Source: Cantharellus purpuraceus (lineage: Eukaryota; Basidiomycota; Agaricomycetes; Cantharellales; Hydnaceae). Taken from it: DNA of 64,000 nt. The translations under genes and the position numbers were made by a program. Numbering within the stretch: the first letter of the stretch is position 1; every line of letters starts with the position of its first letter. The notes under the pieces are model-generated. The model was not told the DNA's origin, ran no database searches, and saw nothing but the letters and a program-made list of their open reading frames with translations. Positions 23,728 through 34,180 of this stretch are shown one piece after another. The DNA is taken from NCBI GenBank assembly GCA_025174535.1, contig JALBUN010000049.1, forward strand, positions 1,550,001-1,614,000. The letters run 5' to 3'.

Positions 23728-24649
23728 TGAGGGGTAGACGCGATGATGTTGTGGTTTCCACTACGATGTTGCTGTTGCCATGCATGATGGGCAGTGGTTG
23801 ATGATGGGGTTATTGGGGTGGGGGTATGCGTATGTTGGCTTACGCCACCTGCTTGCCCGCTGTCATTGTTATCGTTTCTTGCCTGACTATGCGGTCCTCG
23901 TTGATCACGCTTACGACTTACGCCCGGCTCGAGTCAGTTCCTTGTATGCTATCTTACCTCCTACCTTGCTGCCTCCTTACGCTCTGGCACCATGCTCCGT
24001 ACACCTACCCCTCATTGTCCTTCCCCGACTCCTCTGACCCTCTACTCAGCCGCATGTACTCTACTTTTTTTTTCCTGATTGTCTCTGCCGTTTTTCGCTT
24101 TTTTTTTTTTTTCCTCTCAAATGTGTTGTTTTTCCTCTTCCTTTTTTTTTCTTTCTTTTGCGTCTCTGGTATATGCCCGACTGACTTGGCATGATGTGAC
24201 AGGGGATGAGGGATGCGCATGAGGTGATGTGGAGTGAATTCAGGTTAGAGAGGGGGTGGTGGTGGTAGTGGGGCGGTTGGCTGGTCGGTCGGGACACGCA
24301 TACTCATGATGGTGTTTTTTGTATATTGCGTCGTGGTTTTTTTGCGCAATGAATGAATGCATGAATGGTGAAATGTATAAATGAATGGTGGACCTGGTAT
24401 CTGATGGTGAATTGTGATGAGTAAGCTTGGAGTGAATACATATATGGGGAGTGGAGTACAATGAGCATTATTACTCTCAAAAACCTGTGTTTGTGTACTA
24501 TATGTCAATGTTAATGGTCTACAGTACAGCTGCCAAATCAACAAGCAACCAATGAAGGATCACTTTGCACTTATTCTCCACATTACAGGTCAACAGCCTC
24601 ATACTTGCACTGTGGTCCTAGGTGTCATGATTGTAAATTTCTGCTGGCT
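23728..24649. other. 3' region of MADS gene and spacer to transposon nest
   Basis: No gene is seen. It contains long T-runs around 24060-24160 and GT/GGT-rich sequence near 24250. The first recognisable LTR relic starts at about 24650 (TGTTATGCACTA). Confidence 0.5.
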
Positions 24650-25808
24650 TGTTATGCACTAAGTCTGTCAGGGTTCAGAGCTTTGGAGTCAGAGCAGGGG
24701 TTGGGGTGATTGGATTGGATGTGGTTTCAGCTTATGTGCTGTACCTCACATATGTATACTGTACCTATTCACTGTAGGAAGGGAAGAAACTTCTTATCAG
24801 CGCCTCATGCACAGGCACTGATAAGAAGTACTTGACTTAGCTTAATATAAGTGTCTTGTTTTGAATGTGCATCAGCGCACTGGAAAGAGGTGCCATTCAA
24901 TGCTGGTTCTCAGAGCAAACTTGCACTTTGATGAAGTATCAGCAGAAATTAATACAAGTGTAAATCAAGGTGTTAAAGGTTTGTTAAGGGTTGAGAAAAC
25001 AGAGTTCAATGGGTGTACCAGAGTTGGTGCTAGCATGGGATGAGAGTGGACTTTACTGTTCCAGTTCAACCAGGGACAGAGAGGCTCTTGGCTATTGAGT
25101 CAGATCAAGTGGACTTGGTTTGGATCATTGGTCCAACATTTCAGAGTTCAGAGGTACAGAGTTGGATCAAAGATCTGGAGTTGATTGTCAAGAAGAGAAT
25201 TACAGTATCAAGAAGCTAGCAACCAGGAAGTTATGGGGGTCAAACTTAGTTGATATATGAACTACTGTAATCATACAGAATATAGCCTGTATAAGTATCT
25301 GAAGAATTGAATTTTGTCCTACTGTATATAGTGATCTATCTATTTTCTATCTAACTTGCTTGGTTCACAATCACACAGGAGCAGGAAGTCTATTCTGAAG
25401 AAAGAGTGACATTAACAGACACATTATATTGTATGGAGGGCAAAGGGCTAGCCTTGGCTGAGTCTGCCCTTTGCCTGACAGTGTTACACACTTGGTCTGT
25501 TGGGGGGTCAGACCTTGGGATTGGAGTTGGAGTTGGAGCAGGTTGTGGAGATCAGAATGGACTTGGCTTCAGCTTATGTGCTGCACCTTCACTAATGCCA
25601 GTGTCTAGATTTCAGAGACAGAGTATGACTTAGCTAGTTTTGGATCAAACTTAGGACCTAGGTGTGATTTAAACTGGGGAATGAGGTCCCCAGTTGTATG
25701 ACTTGAATACATATTTGAAATCTAATAATAATTACGCTGGTGATGGATCTCCAAGGCTGATGACCTTTACAGGAGTATGTCTGAGTCCAATGGGGTTGTC
25801 TGGGTTCC
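24650..25808 (-). repeat. Decayed reverse-oriented LTR relics
   Basis: Two diverged minus-strand pieces of the chromovirus LTR begin at about 24650 (TGTTATGCACTA) and 25482 (TGTTACACACTT). Both carry the TTCAGCTTATGTGCTG block found at 33600-33630. Between them, about 24970-25330, lies a diverged reverse copy of the solo LTR found at 30214-30822. An 11-bp perfect inverted repeat is at 24790-24800 and 24818-24828. Confidence 0.6.
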
Positions 25809-26498
25809 TGTTATGACTATATTCATTAACATCCAGATCCCTGTCTGATCCACTCAGATCCCCACGCATATGAAATCTATACTCCATTTGGAAACCGCCA
25901 CATCTCTATCTACCTGTCCGATTGTCACCGCCGATTCCACCCATCCATCTCCAGTTCCGATTGATGCATCAGCATCACCATAGGAACCCAGACATCCATC
26001 CCCATTGGCCTTGGAGACCCATCACCAGAGTAATTATTATTAGATTTCAAATATGTATTTAAGTTGCCCGACTGGGGACTTCATTCCCCAGTTTGAATAT
26101 TGAATCACGCCTAGTTCCTAAGTCCGATCCTAACTCTCTAAGTCATACTCCATCTCTGAAGTCTCAGACACTTCGGACATACTCATGTAAGGCCGTTGGC
26201 CTCGGAGACCCATCACCGGAGTAATTATTATTAGATTTCAAATATGTATTTAAGTTGCCTGACTGGGGACTTCATTCCCCAGTTCAAATATCAAATCACG
26301 CCTAGTTCCTAAGTCTGATCCTAACTCTCTAAGTCATACTCCGTCTCCGAAATCTCAGACACCGGTATTAGTGAGGGCGCAGCACATAAGCTGAAGCCAA
26401 GTCTGTTCCGACCCCCACGATGTGCTCCGACTCTGACCCGACCTCCGACCCGACCTCCGACCCAATCTCCGACCCCCAATCGGACCTAGTGCGTAACA
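25809..26498 (+). repeat. LTR (a) of chromovirus family 2, with internal duplication
   Basis: Starts TGTTATGACTATATTC and ends GTGCGTAACA. The end is placed by comparison with copies at 28905-29406, 33489-34039 and 40206-40746. This copy is longer (690 bp) because a block of about 180 bp, with the motif AATTATTATTAGATTTC, is duplicated (around 26020 and 26215). Confidence 0.75.
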
Positions 26499-28468
26499 GT
26501 ATATTCGAACTGCCATACTCACTCCTACCAATGCCACAATCCACCGCCAATTCCAAATGCGCACGAACCATCGAGGTGCCCACTCCCAGCATTGACACCA
26601 TCCCCGAGGTCATTGAAGAACCAACGGACCACATAGAGGCCGTCAATGAAGAAGACAACACCCCACCCTCTCCAAATCTGGCGCAAGCCATCTCTCTGCT
26701 TGCTAGCAGCATTTGTAACCCACAAGCTCCTAAGTCCCGGACCAAGGTCCGAGAACCTGACCCCTTCAATGGCTCCGATCTGCGAAAGCTCCAACCGTTC
26801 TTGGTGCAATGCCAGTTGAATTTCCGCGACCGCCCCGATGCATTCACATCCGATTGGGTGAAGGTCACCTTCACCATGTCCTATCTCAAGGGCACCACAC
26901 TGGACTACTTTGAGCCAGCACTCATGGACGACTCCAATGACCTGATATGGTCAGAGGACTACTCCGACTTCATCCCCAAACTTTGGACCAATTTTGGTCC
27001 TTACAACCCCAAGGCTGATGCTGAGAATGAACTCAACTGACTTTGGATGAAGGAAAATCACAAAATCACAAAATACATTGTGAGCTTCCAGCAGCTAGCT
27101 CCGAAAGTCCAATGGGGCGACACCGCACTCTGATGCCAATTTTATGTTGGACTCCCATCCTGCATCAAGGACGAGATATCACGTGTCAGTAAGCCGAATA
27201 CTTTGGTTAACCTCCACAAACTCACCCAATCCATCGACCCGTTATTGAGAACGTCAACGAGGTCTCCCACGAAAATTCGGCCAATAACAAATCAGACAAA
27301 TCATTGGACACGACCCCTAAGTCCAACAAGGGGTCCGATAAGAGGACCACCGCCAACTCAGGCCAGAAGTCAAACACTGGTAACGCTGCCGGTTCCGGTT
27401 CCAGTCAGAACAATTCCGGTACCAGCAATAACTCCAGAGCTTGCAAGAGTACTCCGGACCTCTCCACCAAGCTGGGGAAGGATGGAAAACTTACCCAGCA
27501 GGAATGCCAGCGCCGCATGGACAACAACCTCTGTCTGTTCTGCAGAAAGCCTGGCCACCAAGCCAAGGATTGCAACAAGGCAACCTCGTCCACAGCAAAG
27601 GCCATGCCACCAACGCCACAACGGACAAGTCCGATGCAAAAGCGACGGACCCAAAAAAATAGTAAGCAGTCCTATAGCCTCCGTATGGGCTGAGGGCTGC
27701 ATTGGTACTCCCCGTATGACAAACAAGGTCCGCCTGAACGCATCCACTCTTTCCCACTCCGACTCCCTTACCCTCCTTGTCTACTCCGACTCCATTCCTG
27801 ATACCGCTATTCAAGTGTTAATTGACTCCGGTTCTACTCACTGTTTCCTTGATTCCTCTTTTTCCAATTTACATAAACACCATACATACACCATAACTCC
27901 AATATCGCTCCGATTATTTGATGGCACTACTAATGCTGTTATTTCACGAGCTATAGATCTGTCCATCTGTTTTTCTGTCAGAGAAATCCAGAACCTTACA
28001 TTCTATGTTACTCCGCTTGACTCCAGCTGTTCTGTGGTTCTCGGACATAACTGGCTCACCTGCTACAATCCGTTGATTGACTGGGCATTGGACCATATCA
28101 CATTCCATTCCCCAGCACAGGCTGTGTCATCCCCGATGTCACCAGCAACTTTGGGTGCGAAACTATCTTCCACCTCTGCTGACTCTGCTCCGATAGATAC
28201 TCCATCTGCCCCGCTGTTTATATCACTGGTGGACGCTATGGTCTTCGCCAGACTAAGCAAACTGGATGGCTCTCACACATTCCAGGTTCACCTCTCCGAT
28301 CTGATATTCCTCACCGCTCGTTCCGCCCAATCAACTCCACCGGACCTATCTATGGTTCCCAAGGAGTATCATGAGTTCACCGACATGTTCAGCAAGTCTA
28401 AAGCCAACTCCCTAGCAGAACACCGACCATACGATCTCAAGATCGAACTGGATGACAACTCCACCCCT
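26420..28468 (+). pseudogene. Chromovirus family 2, gag and 5' pol, copy a
   Basis: Gag begins at 26420 with SDP repeats and continues through a gag domain (GSDLRKLQPFLVQCQLNF, FTMSYLKGTTLDYFEPAL). It is broken by a TGA after AENELN at about 27038 and by frame changes near 27130-27300. A complete CCHC knuckle CLFCRKPGHQAKDC lies near 27532-27573. An aspartic protease with an intact DSGS motif (IQVLIDSGSTHCFLD, near 27820) and [16 protein letters not shown] follow. The sequence stops at LDDNSTP just before the RT core, where a reverse LTR fragment begins. A truncated relic. Confidence 0.85.
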
Positions 28469-28687
28469 TACATGAGTATGTCTGAGTCTGACGGGGACGG
28501 ATGTCTGGGTTCCTATGGTGATGCTGATGCATCAATCGGAACCGGAGATGGATGGGTGGAATTGGCGGTGACAATCGGACAGGTAGATGGAGACGTGGCG
28601 GTTTCCAAATGGAGTATAGATTTCATACGCGTGGGGATCTGAGTGGATTGGACAGGGATCTGGATGTTAATGAATATAGTCATAACA
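28467..28687 (-). repeat. Reverse-oriented LTR fragment, family 2
   Basis: Matches the start of the LTR in reverse and ends at CATAACA (28681-28687), the complement of the TGTTATG terminus. It joins pol directly at its left edge, a rearrangement junction. Its outer end faces the capping-enzyme-like segment. Confidence 0.75.
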
Positions 28688-28904
28688 TCTGGTTCCAATG
28701 AGAATACCCTCTTACTACCCTTCCATTTGGATATGTCTCCTCCTTGCCCACTACCTAGGTCCAAAACAACAGAATCCTTTATATTGGCCATTTTATACAT
28801 CAATCTCTTAGTTGTATTGTGCATCTTTCTCATCATTGTACACCCTCTACCCATAAGATCCACCACTTTGTCAGACAGATTATTATTTATAACTTTTGTT
28901 GAGT
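28688..28904 (-). pseudogene. Fragment of viral/linear-plasmid-type mRNA capping enzyme methyltransferase
   Basis: The minus strand is open over the whole 217 bp (72 codons). It carries MRKMHNTTKRLMYKM, then the S-adenosylmethionine-binding signature VVLDLGSGQGGDISKW, then RVFSLEPD. The spacing and the motifs (an R-x-x-HN-x-x-K helix, then LDLGxGxGGDxxKW, then an acidic residue after a beta strand) match mRNA cap guanine-N7 methyltransferases (Pox_MCEL family). HN in the first motif and LGSGQGGD rather than LGCGKGGD recall capping enzymes of nucleocytoplasmic large DNA viruses and fungal cytoplasmic linear plasmids more than cellular Abd1. Family assignment is from memory of motifs. Both ends are cut by LTR termini, so only the start of the domain remains. 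The DNA is AT-richer than the host genes nearby. Confidence 0.6.
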
Positions 28905-29406
28905 TTTGTTATGACTATATTCATTAATGCCCAGATCCCCATCCAATCCACTCAGATCCCCGTGCATATGAAATCTATACTCCATTTGGGAACCATCACG
29001 TCTCCATTTATCTGTCCAATTGTCACTGCCGAATCTCACCCATCCATCTCTGGTTCCAATTGATGGAACCCAGACATCCGTCCCCATCAGACTCAGACAT
29101 ACTCATATAAGGCCATTGGCCTCAGAGACCCATCACCGGAGTAATTATTATTAGATTTCAAATATGTATTTAAGTTGCCCGACTGGGGACTTCATTCCCC
29201 AGTTCAAATATCAAATCACGCCTAGTTCCTAAGTCCGATCCTAATTCTCTAAGTCGTACTCCATCTCCAAAATCTCAGACACCGGTATTAGTGAGGGCGC
29301 AGCACATAAGCTGAAGCCAAGTCCATTCTGACCCCCACGATGTACCCCAACTCCCTCTCTGACTCCGACCCAATCTCTGACCCCCAATTGGACCTAGTGC
29401 ATAACA
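28905..29406 (+). repeat. LTR (b) of chromovirus family 2
   Basis: 502 bp, TGTTATGACTATATTC...GTGCATAACA. It is followed in the same frame by the gag of copy b. The ATG used by the long gag frame (29340) lies inside the LTR. Confidence 0.8.
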
Positions 29407-32400
29407 GTATATTTGAACTGCCATACTCACTCCTACCAATGCCACGATTGACCGCCAATTCCGAACGCACACAAACCATCAAGGTGCTCGCTCCCAGCAT
29501 CAACACCATCCTCGAGGTTGTCAAAGAACTGATGGACCACATAGAGGCCGTCAATGAAGAAGACAACACCCTGGCCTCCCCAAATCTGGTGCAAGCCATC
29601 TCCCTGCTCGCCAGCAGCATCCAAAACCCACAAGCCCCTAAGTCCCAGACCAAGGTCCAGGAACCCGACCCATTTGATGGCTCCGATCCGTGCAAGCTCC
29701 AGCCATTCTTGGTGCAATGCCGGTTGAACTTCCACAACCACCCCGATGTGTTCACATCCGATCAGGCAAAGGTCACCTTCACTATGTCCTATCTTAAGGG
29801 CACTGCACTGGACTACTTTGAGCCAGCACTCATGGATGACTCCGATGATCCGATATGGTCAGAAGACTACTCCGACTTTATCCCCAAACTTTGGACCAAT
29901 TTTGGTCCTTACAACCCCAAGGCTGATGCTGAGAATGAACTTGATTGACTTTGGATGAAGGAAAATCACAAAATCACAAAATACATTGTGAGCTTCCAGC
30001 AGCTAGCCCTGAAAGTCCAATGGGGCGACACCACACTCTGACGTCAATTTTACATTGGTCTCCCATCCCACATCAAGGACGAGATATCACATGTCAGTAA
30101 GCCAGATACTTTGGTAAACCTTCACAAGCTCACCCAATCCATGGATGCCCGTTATCGGGAATGTCAATCTGAGGTCTCCTGCAAAAATTCGGCTAACAAC
30201 AAATCAGACAAATTGTTACATCCTGTAACACCGAGTTCCGATCTCTGGATTCCATCTCCACCTCCGTCAACTCCACCTCCATCAACTCCACTTCCATCAA
30301 CTCTGGACCCCGCCATTGTTCTCCTCATTAGTAGTCTTCTTCTTATGGGTTACAACAACCGTTATACTTTCTAATTGTTTAGTATTAGTTCGGACATGAG
30401 TCCGAACTCCAAACTCCTTTCCATGTTGTATTCCATATTAGTCTTATTGTCTTATTGCTTTTAGTTTTACCATTCAATTCTCTACATACTTATACAGGCT
30501 ACTTCTTGTATGTTACAGTAGTTCGTATATTGACTAAGATTCCCCATCAGCTTCTTGGTTACTAGCTTCTTGACAAGTATCTTCTTGACAAGTTGAACTC
30601 CGGATCTTTGATCCAACTCTGTACTCTGAACTCCGAAATATTGGACCGACAATTCGAGGGGGCGCAACACATAAGTTGAAGCCAAGTCCACTTGATCCGA
30701 CTCAATAGTTATTTGTCCCCATCTGTCTCCAGTTGAACTGGAACAGTAAAGTCCCATCCCCTTCCTCACTAGTATCTGAACACCAGCTACTCCTTTAAAC
30801 TCTGAGTTTTCAGCACTTAACACAAATCATCAGACAAGACCCCAAAGTCCAACAAGGGGTCTGATAAGAAGACCACCAACTCAGGCCAGAAGTCAAACAC
30901 TGGTAATGCTGCCACTTCTGGTTCTGGTCAGAACAACTCCGGAACAGGCAATAACTCCAGAGCTCACAAGAGCACTCTGGACCTCTCCACCAAGCTGGGA
31001 AAAGATGGAAAACTTACCCAGCAGGAATGCCAGTGTCACATGGACAACAACCTCTGTCTGTTCTGCAGAAAACCTGGCCACCAAGCCAAGGATTGCAACA
31101 AGGCAACCTCATCCGCAGCAAAGGCAAAGGGCCATGCCACCAATGCCATGACGGACCAAAAAAAAATAGTAAGCAGTCCTATAGCCTCCATACAGGCTGA
31201 GGGCACATTGGTACTCCCCGTACGACAAACGAGGTCCACCTGAACGCATCCACTCTTTCCCACTCCGACTCCCTTACCCTCCTCATCTACTCCGACTCCA
31301 TTCCCGATACCACTATCCAAGCATTAATTGACTCCGGTTCTACTCACTGTTTCCTTGATTCCTCTTTTTCCAATTTACATAAACACCATACATACACCAT
31401 AACTCCAATATCGCTCCGATTATTTGATGGCACTACTAATGCTGTTATTTCACAAGCTATAGATCTGTCTATCTGTTTTTCTGTCAGAGAAATCAGAACC
31501 TTACATTCTATGTTACTCCACTTGACTCCAGCTGTTCTGTGGTTCTTGGACATAACTGGCTCACCTGCTACAATCCATTGATTGACTGGGCATTGGGCCA
31601 TATCACATTCCATTCCCCAGCACAGGCTGTGTCATCCCTGACGTCACCAGCAACTTTAGGTGTGAAATTATCTTCCACCTCCGCTGACTCCACTCCAATA
31701 GATACTCCGTCTACCCCGCTGTCTATATCAATGGTGAACACTATGGTCTTCACCAGACTAAGCAAACTGGATGGTTCTCACATGTTCCAGGTTCACCTCT
31801 CCAACCCAATATTCCTCGCCGCCCATTCTGCCCGATCAACTCCACCGGACCTATCTATGGCCCCTAAAGAGTATCATGAGTTCGCCAACTCCCTAGTGGA
31901 ACACCGACCATACAATCTCAAGATTGAATTGGATGACAACTCCACCCCTCTGCTTGGCCCTATCTACTCGCTATCCCAAAAAGAGCTATTGGCTCTCTGG
32001 ACATTCATAGACAAGAACTTGGCCACAGGCTTCATCCGCCCATCCCTATCTCCCCATGGAGCCCCAGTCCTATTTGTCCACAAAAAGGATGGATCACTCC
32101 ATTTATGCGTCGACTTCCGTGGACTTAACAAGATCACCAAGAAAGACTGATACCCAATACCCTGCACCACGGACCTATTGAGAGTCCTCGAAAGGCTAAG
32201 ATCTATTCCAAAATAGATCTCTGACATGCCTACCATCTAGTCCACATCTGAGAAGGCGACAGGTGGAAAATGACTTTCCGCACTCAATATGGATCTTTTG
32301 AATGGTGCGTCATGCCCTTCAGACTAACCAATGCTCTGGCTGCATTCCAGAGGTTCATGAATGATACCTTTGCCGACCTCCTTGATGTGACCGTCCTTGT

Positions 32401-32640
32401 GTACTTAGACGACATTTTGGTATATTTGGACAATGAAGAAGAGCATTGGACACATGTCCAAGAAGTACTCCGACGTCTCCAAAAACATGGCCTCTTCACC
32501 TGCACCGACAAATGCAAATTCCACTCTGACTCGGTCGAGTATCTAGGCTATATCCTCTCCCTGGCAGGACTGACAATGTCCGATGACAAAATCAAAGCCA
32601 TACAGGAATGGCCAGAACCACGCAAAGTCAAAGACGTACA
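29340..32640 (+). pseudogene. Chromovirus family 2, gag, protease and RT, copy b (left part)
   Basis: Closely follows copy a but extends further. Gag runs 29340-29948 (TGA after AENELD), then continues in pieces to a solo LTR at 30214-30822. Beyond that come the knuckle CLFCRKPGHQAKDC (near 31070), the protease (DSGSTHCFLD near 31335; [16 protein letters not shown]) and reverse transcriptase. RT motifs are [48 protein letters not shown] and [11 protein letters not shown] (about 32394). Stops and small shifts occur near 32150-32230. The frame is interrupted at KVKDVQ by a small TIR element at 32641 and resumes at 33246. Non-functional. Confidence 0.88.
30214..30822 (+). repeat. Solo LTR inserted in gag of copy b
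   Basis: 609 bp with ends TGTTACATCC...CACTTAACA, flanked by a perfect 5-bp duplication CAAAT (30209-30213 and 30823-30827). The undisturbed site is visible in copy a, where the same gag sequence runs through one CAAAT near 27300. The body of the parent element is not in the window. A diverged reverse relative lies at about 24970-25330. Confidence 0.9.
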
Positions 32641-33245
32641 GACGCTTGTTCAGAAATACATCAAATATGTATATACAACCCATTTCCTCAAATTTTATAT
32701 AATATACTTTTTTTAAAACATATTTTGATATTTCATACATGATTCTCAAATTTATATAATTTACTTAGATTTAAAACATATTTTGATATTTTGACATGAT
32801 TCTCAAAAATAATTCTTTTTTTTTAATTTACCGGTGGCAACTGCTTCAAGGGAATATTCTACTCCTGCTACACTTAATTTCTTTCACTCATTCTTTCTTG
32901 TACTATACTGGTCAAATAATCTAATGTACCTTGAATCCTCACCTGGCATTTGTATATCTAAATATTCTCTATTATACCAATAATATTAATATATACATTG
33001 CTGTTATATTCATATAAACAATTATGTTCATCCATAACAAACATCTTATCTTTTAAAGTTTATTAAAATATGAAATATATATTTATATTTATAAAAATTT
33101 AAGATATCCAAAAAAACTCAGATATCTGAAATCTTTAAAGATATCCAGATTGTAACTCCCTATTTTTATGATCATTATTAAAATTCTGATGTACATCTTG
33201 TATACATCAGAATATTGTATAACAGCATCCTTCCGAACAAGCGTC
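32641..33245 (+). mobile_element. Complete small TIR element (MITE-like), copy 3
   Basis: 605 bp with inverted ends GACGCTTGTTC/GAACAAGCGTC. It is flanked by TACA(G) on both sides (32637-32640 and 33246-33249) and splits the chromovirus RT frame exactly: removing it with one target copy restores KVKDVQ-SFLGF. AT-rich, no coding capacity. It has the same family ends as copies at 369 and 9284. Confidence 0.9.
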
Positions 33246-33488
33246 TACAGTCCTTCCTGGGGTTCACCAATTTCTACCGCTGCTTCATTTATGGCTACTC
33301 CGATATCACTGTTTTGCTCACCCGACTTACTAGGAAGGGTACCCAATGGAATTTCACTGATGAATGTAGACAGAGCTTTGAGACCTTGAAGAAGGCCTTT
33401 ACTTCCACTCCAATACTGACTCATTGGGTTCCAGACATTCCTATCCTATTAGAAACCGATGCCTCCAACTATGCACTTGCTGCGATCC
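33246..33488 (+). pseudogene. Chromovirus family 2 copy b, RT thumb to RNase H start
   Basis: Continues pol after the TIR element: SFLGFTNFYRCFIYGYSD, WNFTDECRQSFETLKKAF, then the RNase H start ILLETDASNYALAAIL. It ends at 33488, directly abutting the terminus of a reverse LTR. Integrase and chromodomain of this copy are lost. Confidence 0.85.
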
Positions 33489-34039
33489 TGTTACGCACTA
33501 GGTCTGATTGGGGGTCGGAGATTGGGTCAGAGTTCGGGTCGGAGTTCAGGTCAGAGGTTGGGTCAGGGGTTGGGTCGGAGTCGGAGCACGTCGTGGGGGT
33601 CGGGATGGACTTGGCTTCAGCTTATGTGCTGTGCCCTCACTAATACCGGTGTCCAAGATTTCAGAGACGGAGTACAACTTAGAGAGTTAGGATCGGACTT
33701 AGGAACTAGGCATGATTTGATATTTGAACTGGGGAATGAAGTCCCCAGTCGGGCAACTTAAATACATATTTTGAAATCTAATAATAATTACTCTGGTGAT
33801 GGGTCTCCGAGGCTGACGGCCTTGCATGAGTATGTCCGAGTCCGACGGGGACGGATGTCCGGGTTCCTATGGTGATGCTGATGCATCAATTGGAACCAGA
33901 GACGGATGGGCAGAATCAGTGGTGACGATTGGACAGGTAGATGGAGACGGCGGTTTCCAAATGGAGTATAGATTTCATATGCGCGGGGATCTGAGTGGAT
34001 CGGATGGGGATCTGGACATTAATGAATATAGTCATAACA
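33489..34039 (-). repeat. LTR (c), 3' LTR of a reverse-oriented family 2 element
   Basis: 551 bp. On the minus strand it starts TGTTATGACTATATTC at 34039 and ends at TAACA at 33489. The minus-strand sequence just before it (34063-34040, ending GAGATAC) matches the sequence before LTR (d) at 40182-40205. That supports it being the end of the internal region, next to the 3' LTR. No target duplication (GATCC against GTATC). Confidence 0.75.
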
Positions 34040-34180
34040 GTATCTCCCCATTTAAGGCTGAGCCCCTGAGGCCTCATGTCCGTGGATTGAATAGGTGAGA
34101 TGGTTGGGCGCAGTCGGAGTTATACTGGGGGTCTGGAGACATATAAAAGGAGGGGCATGATTGAGGTCTTATCCTCAACA

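Noticed and set aside
24061..24297. Lys-rich minus-strand frames near 24.1 kb
   Set aside because: Produced by long T-runs in the 3' region of the MADS gene.
28513..28687. Extension of the methyltransferase frame into the LTR
   Set aside because: The frame stays open into the reverse LTR fragment, but that part matches LTR sequence found elsewhere, so the protein similarity ends at 28688.
32637..33249. TA target duplication (Tc1/mariner) for the small TIR elements
   Set aside because: The 32641 copy could be read this way, but the 9284 copy has no TA next to its right end. CTTAG on both sides fits instead.
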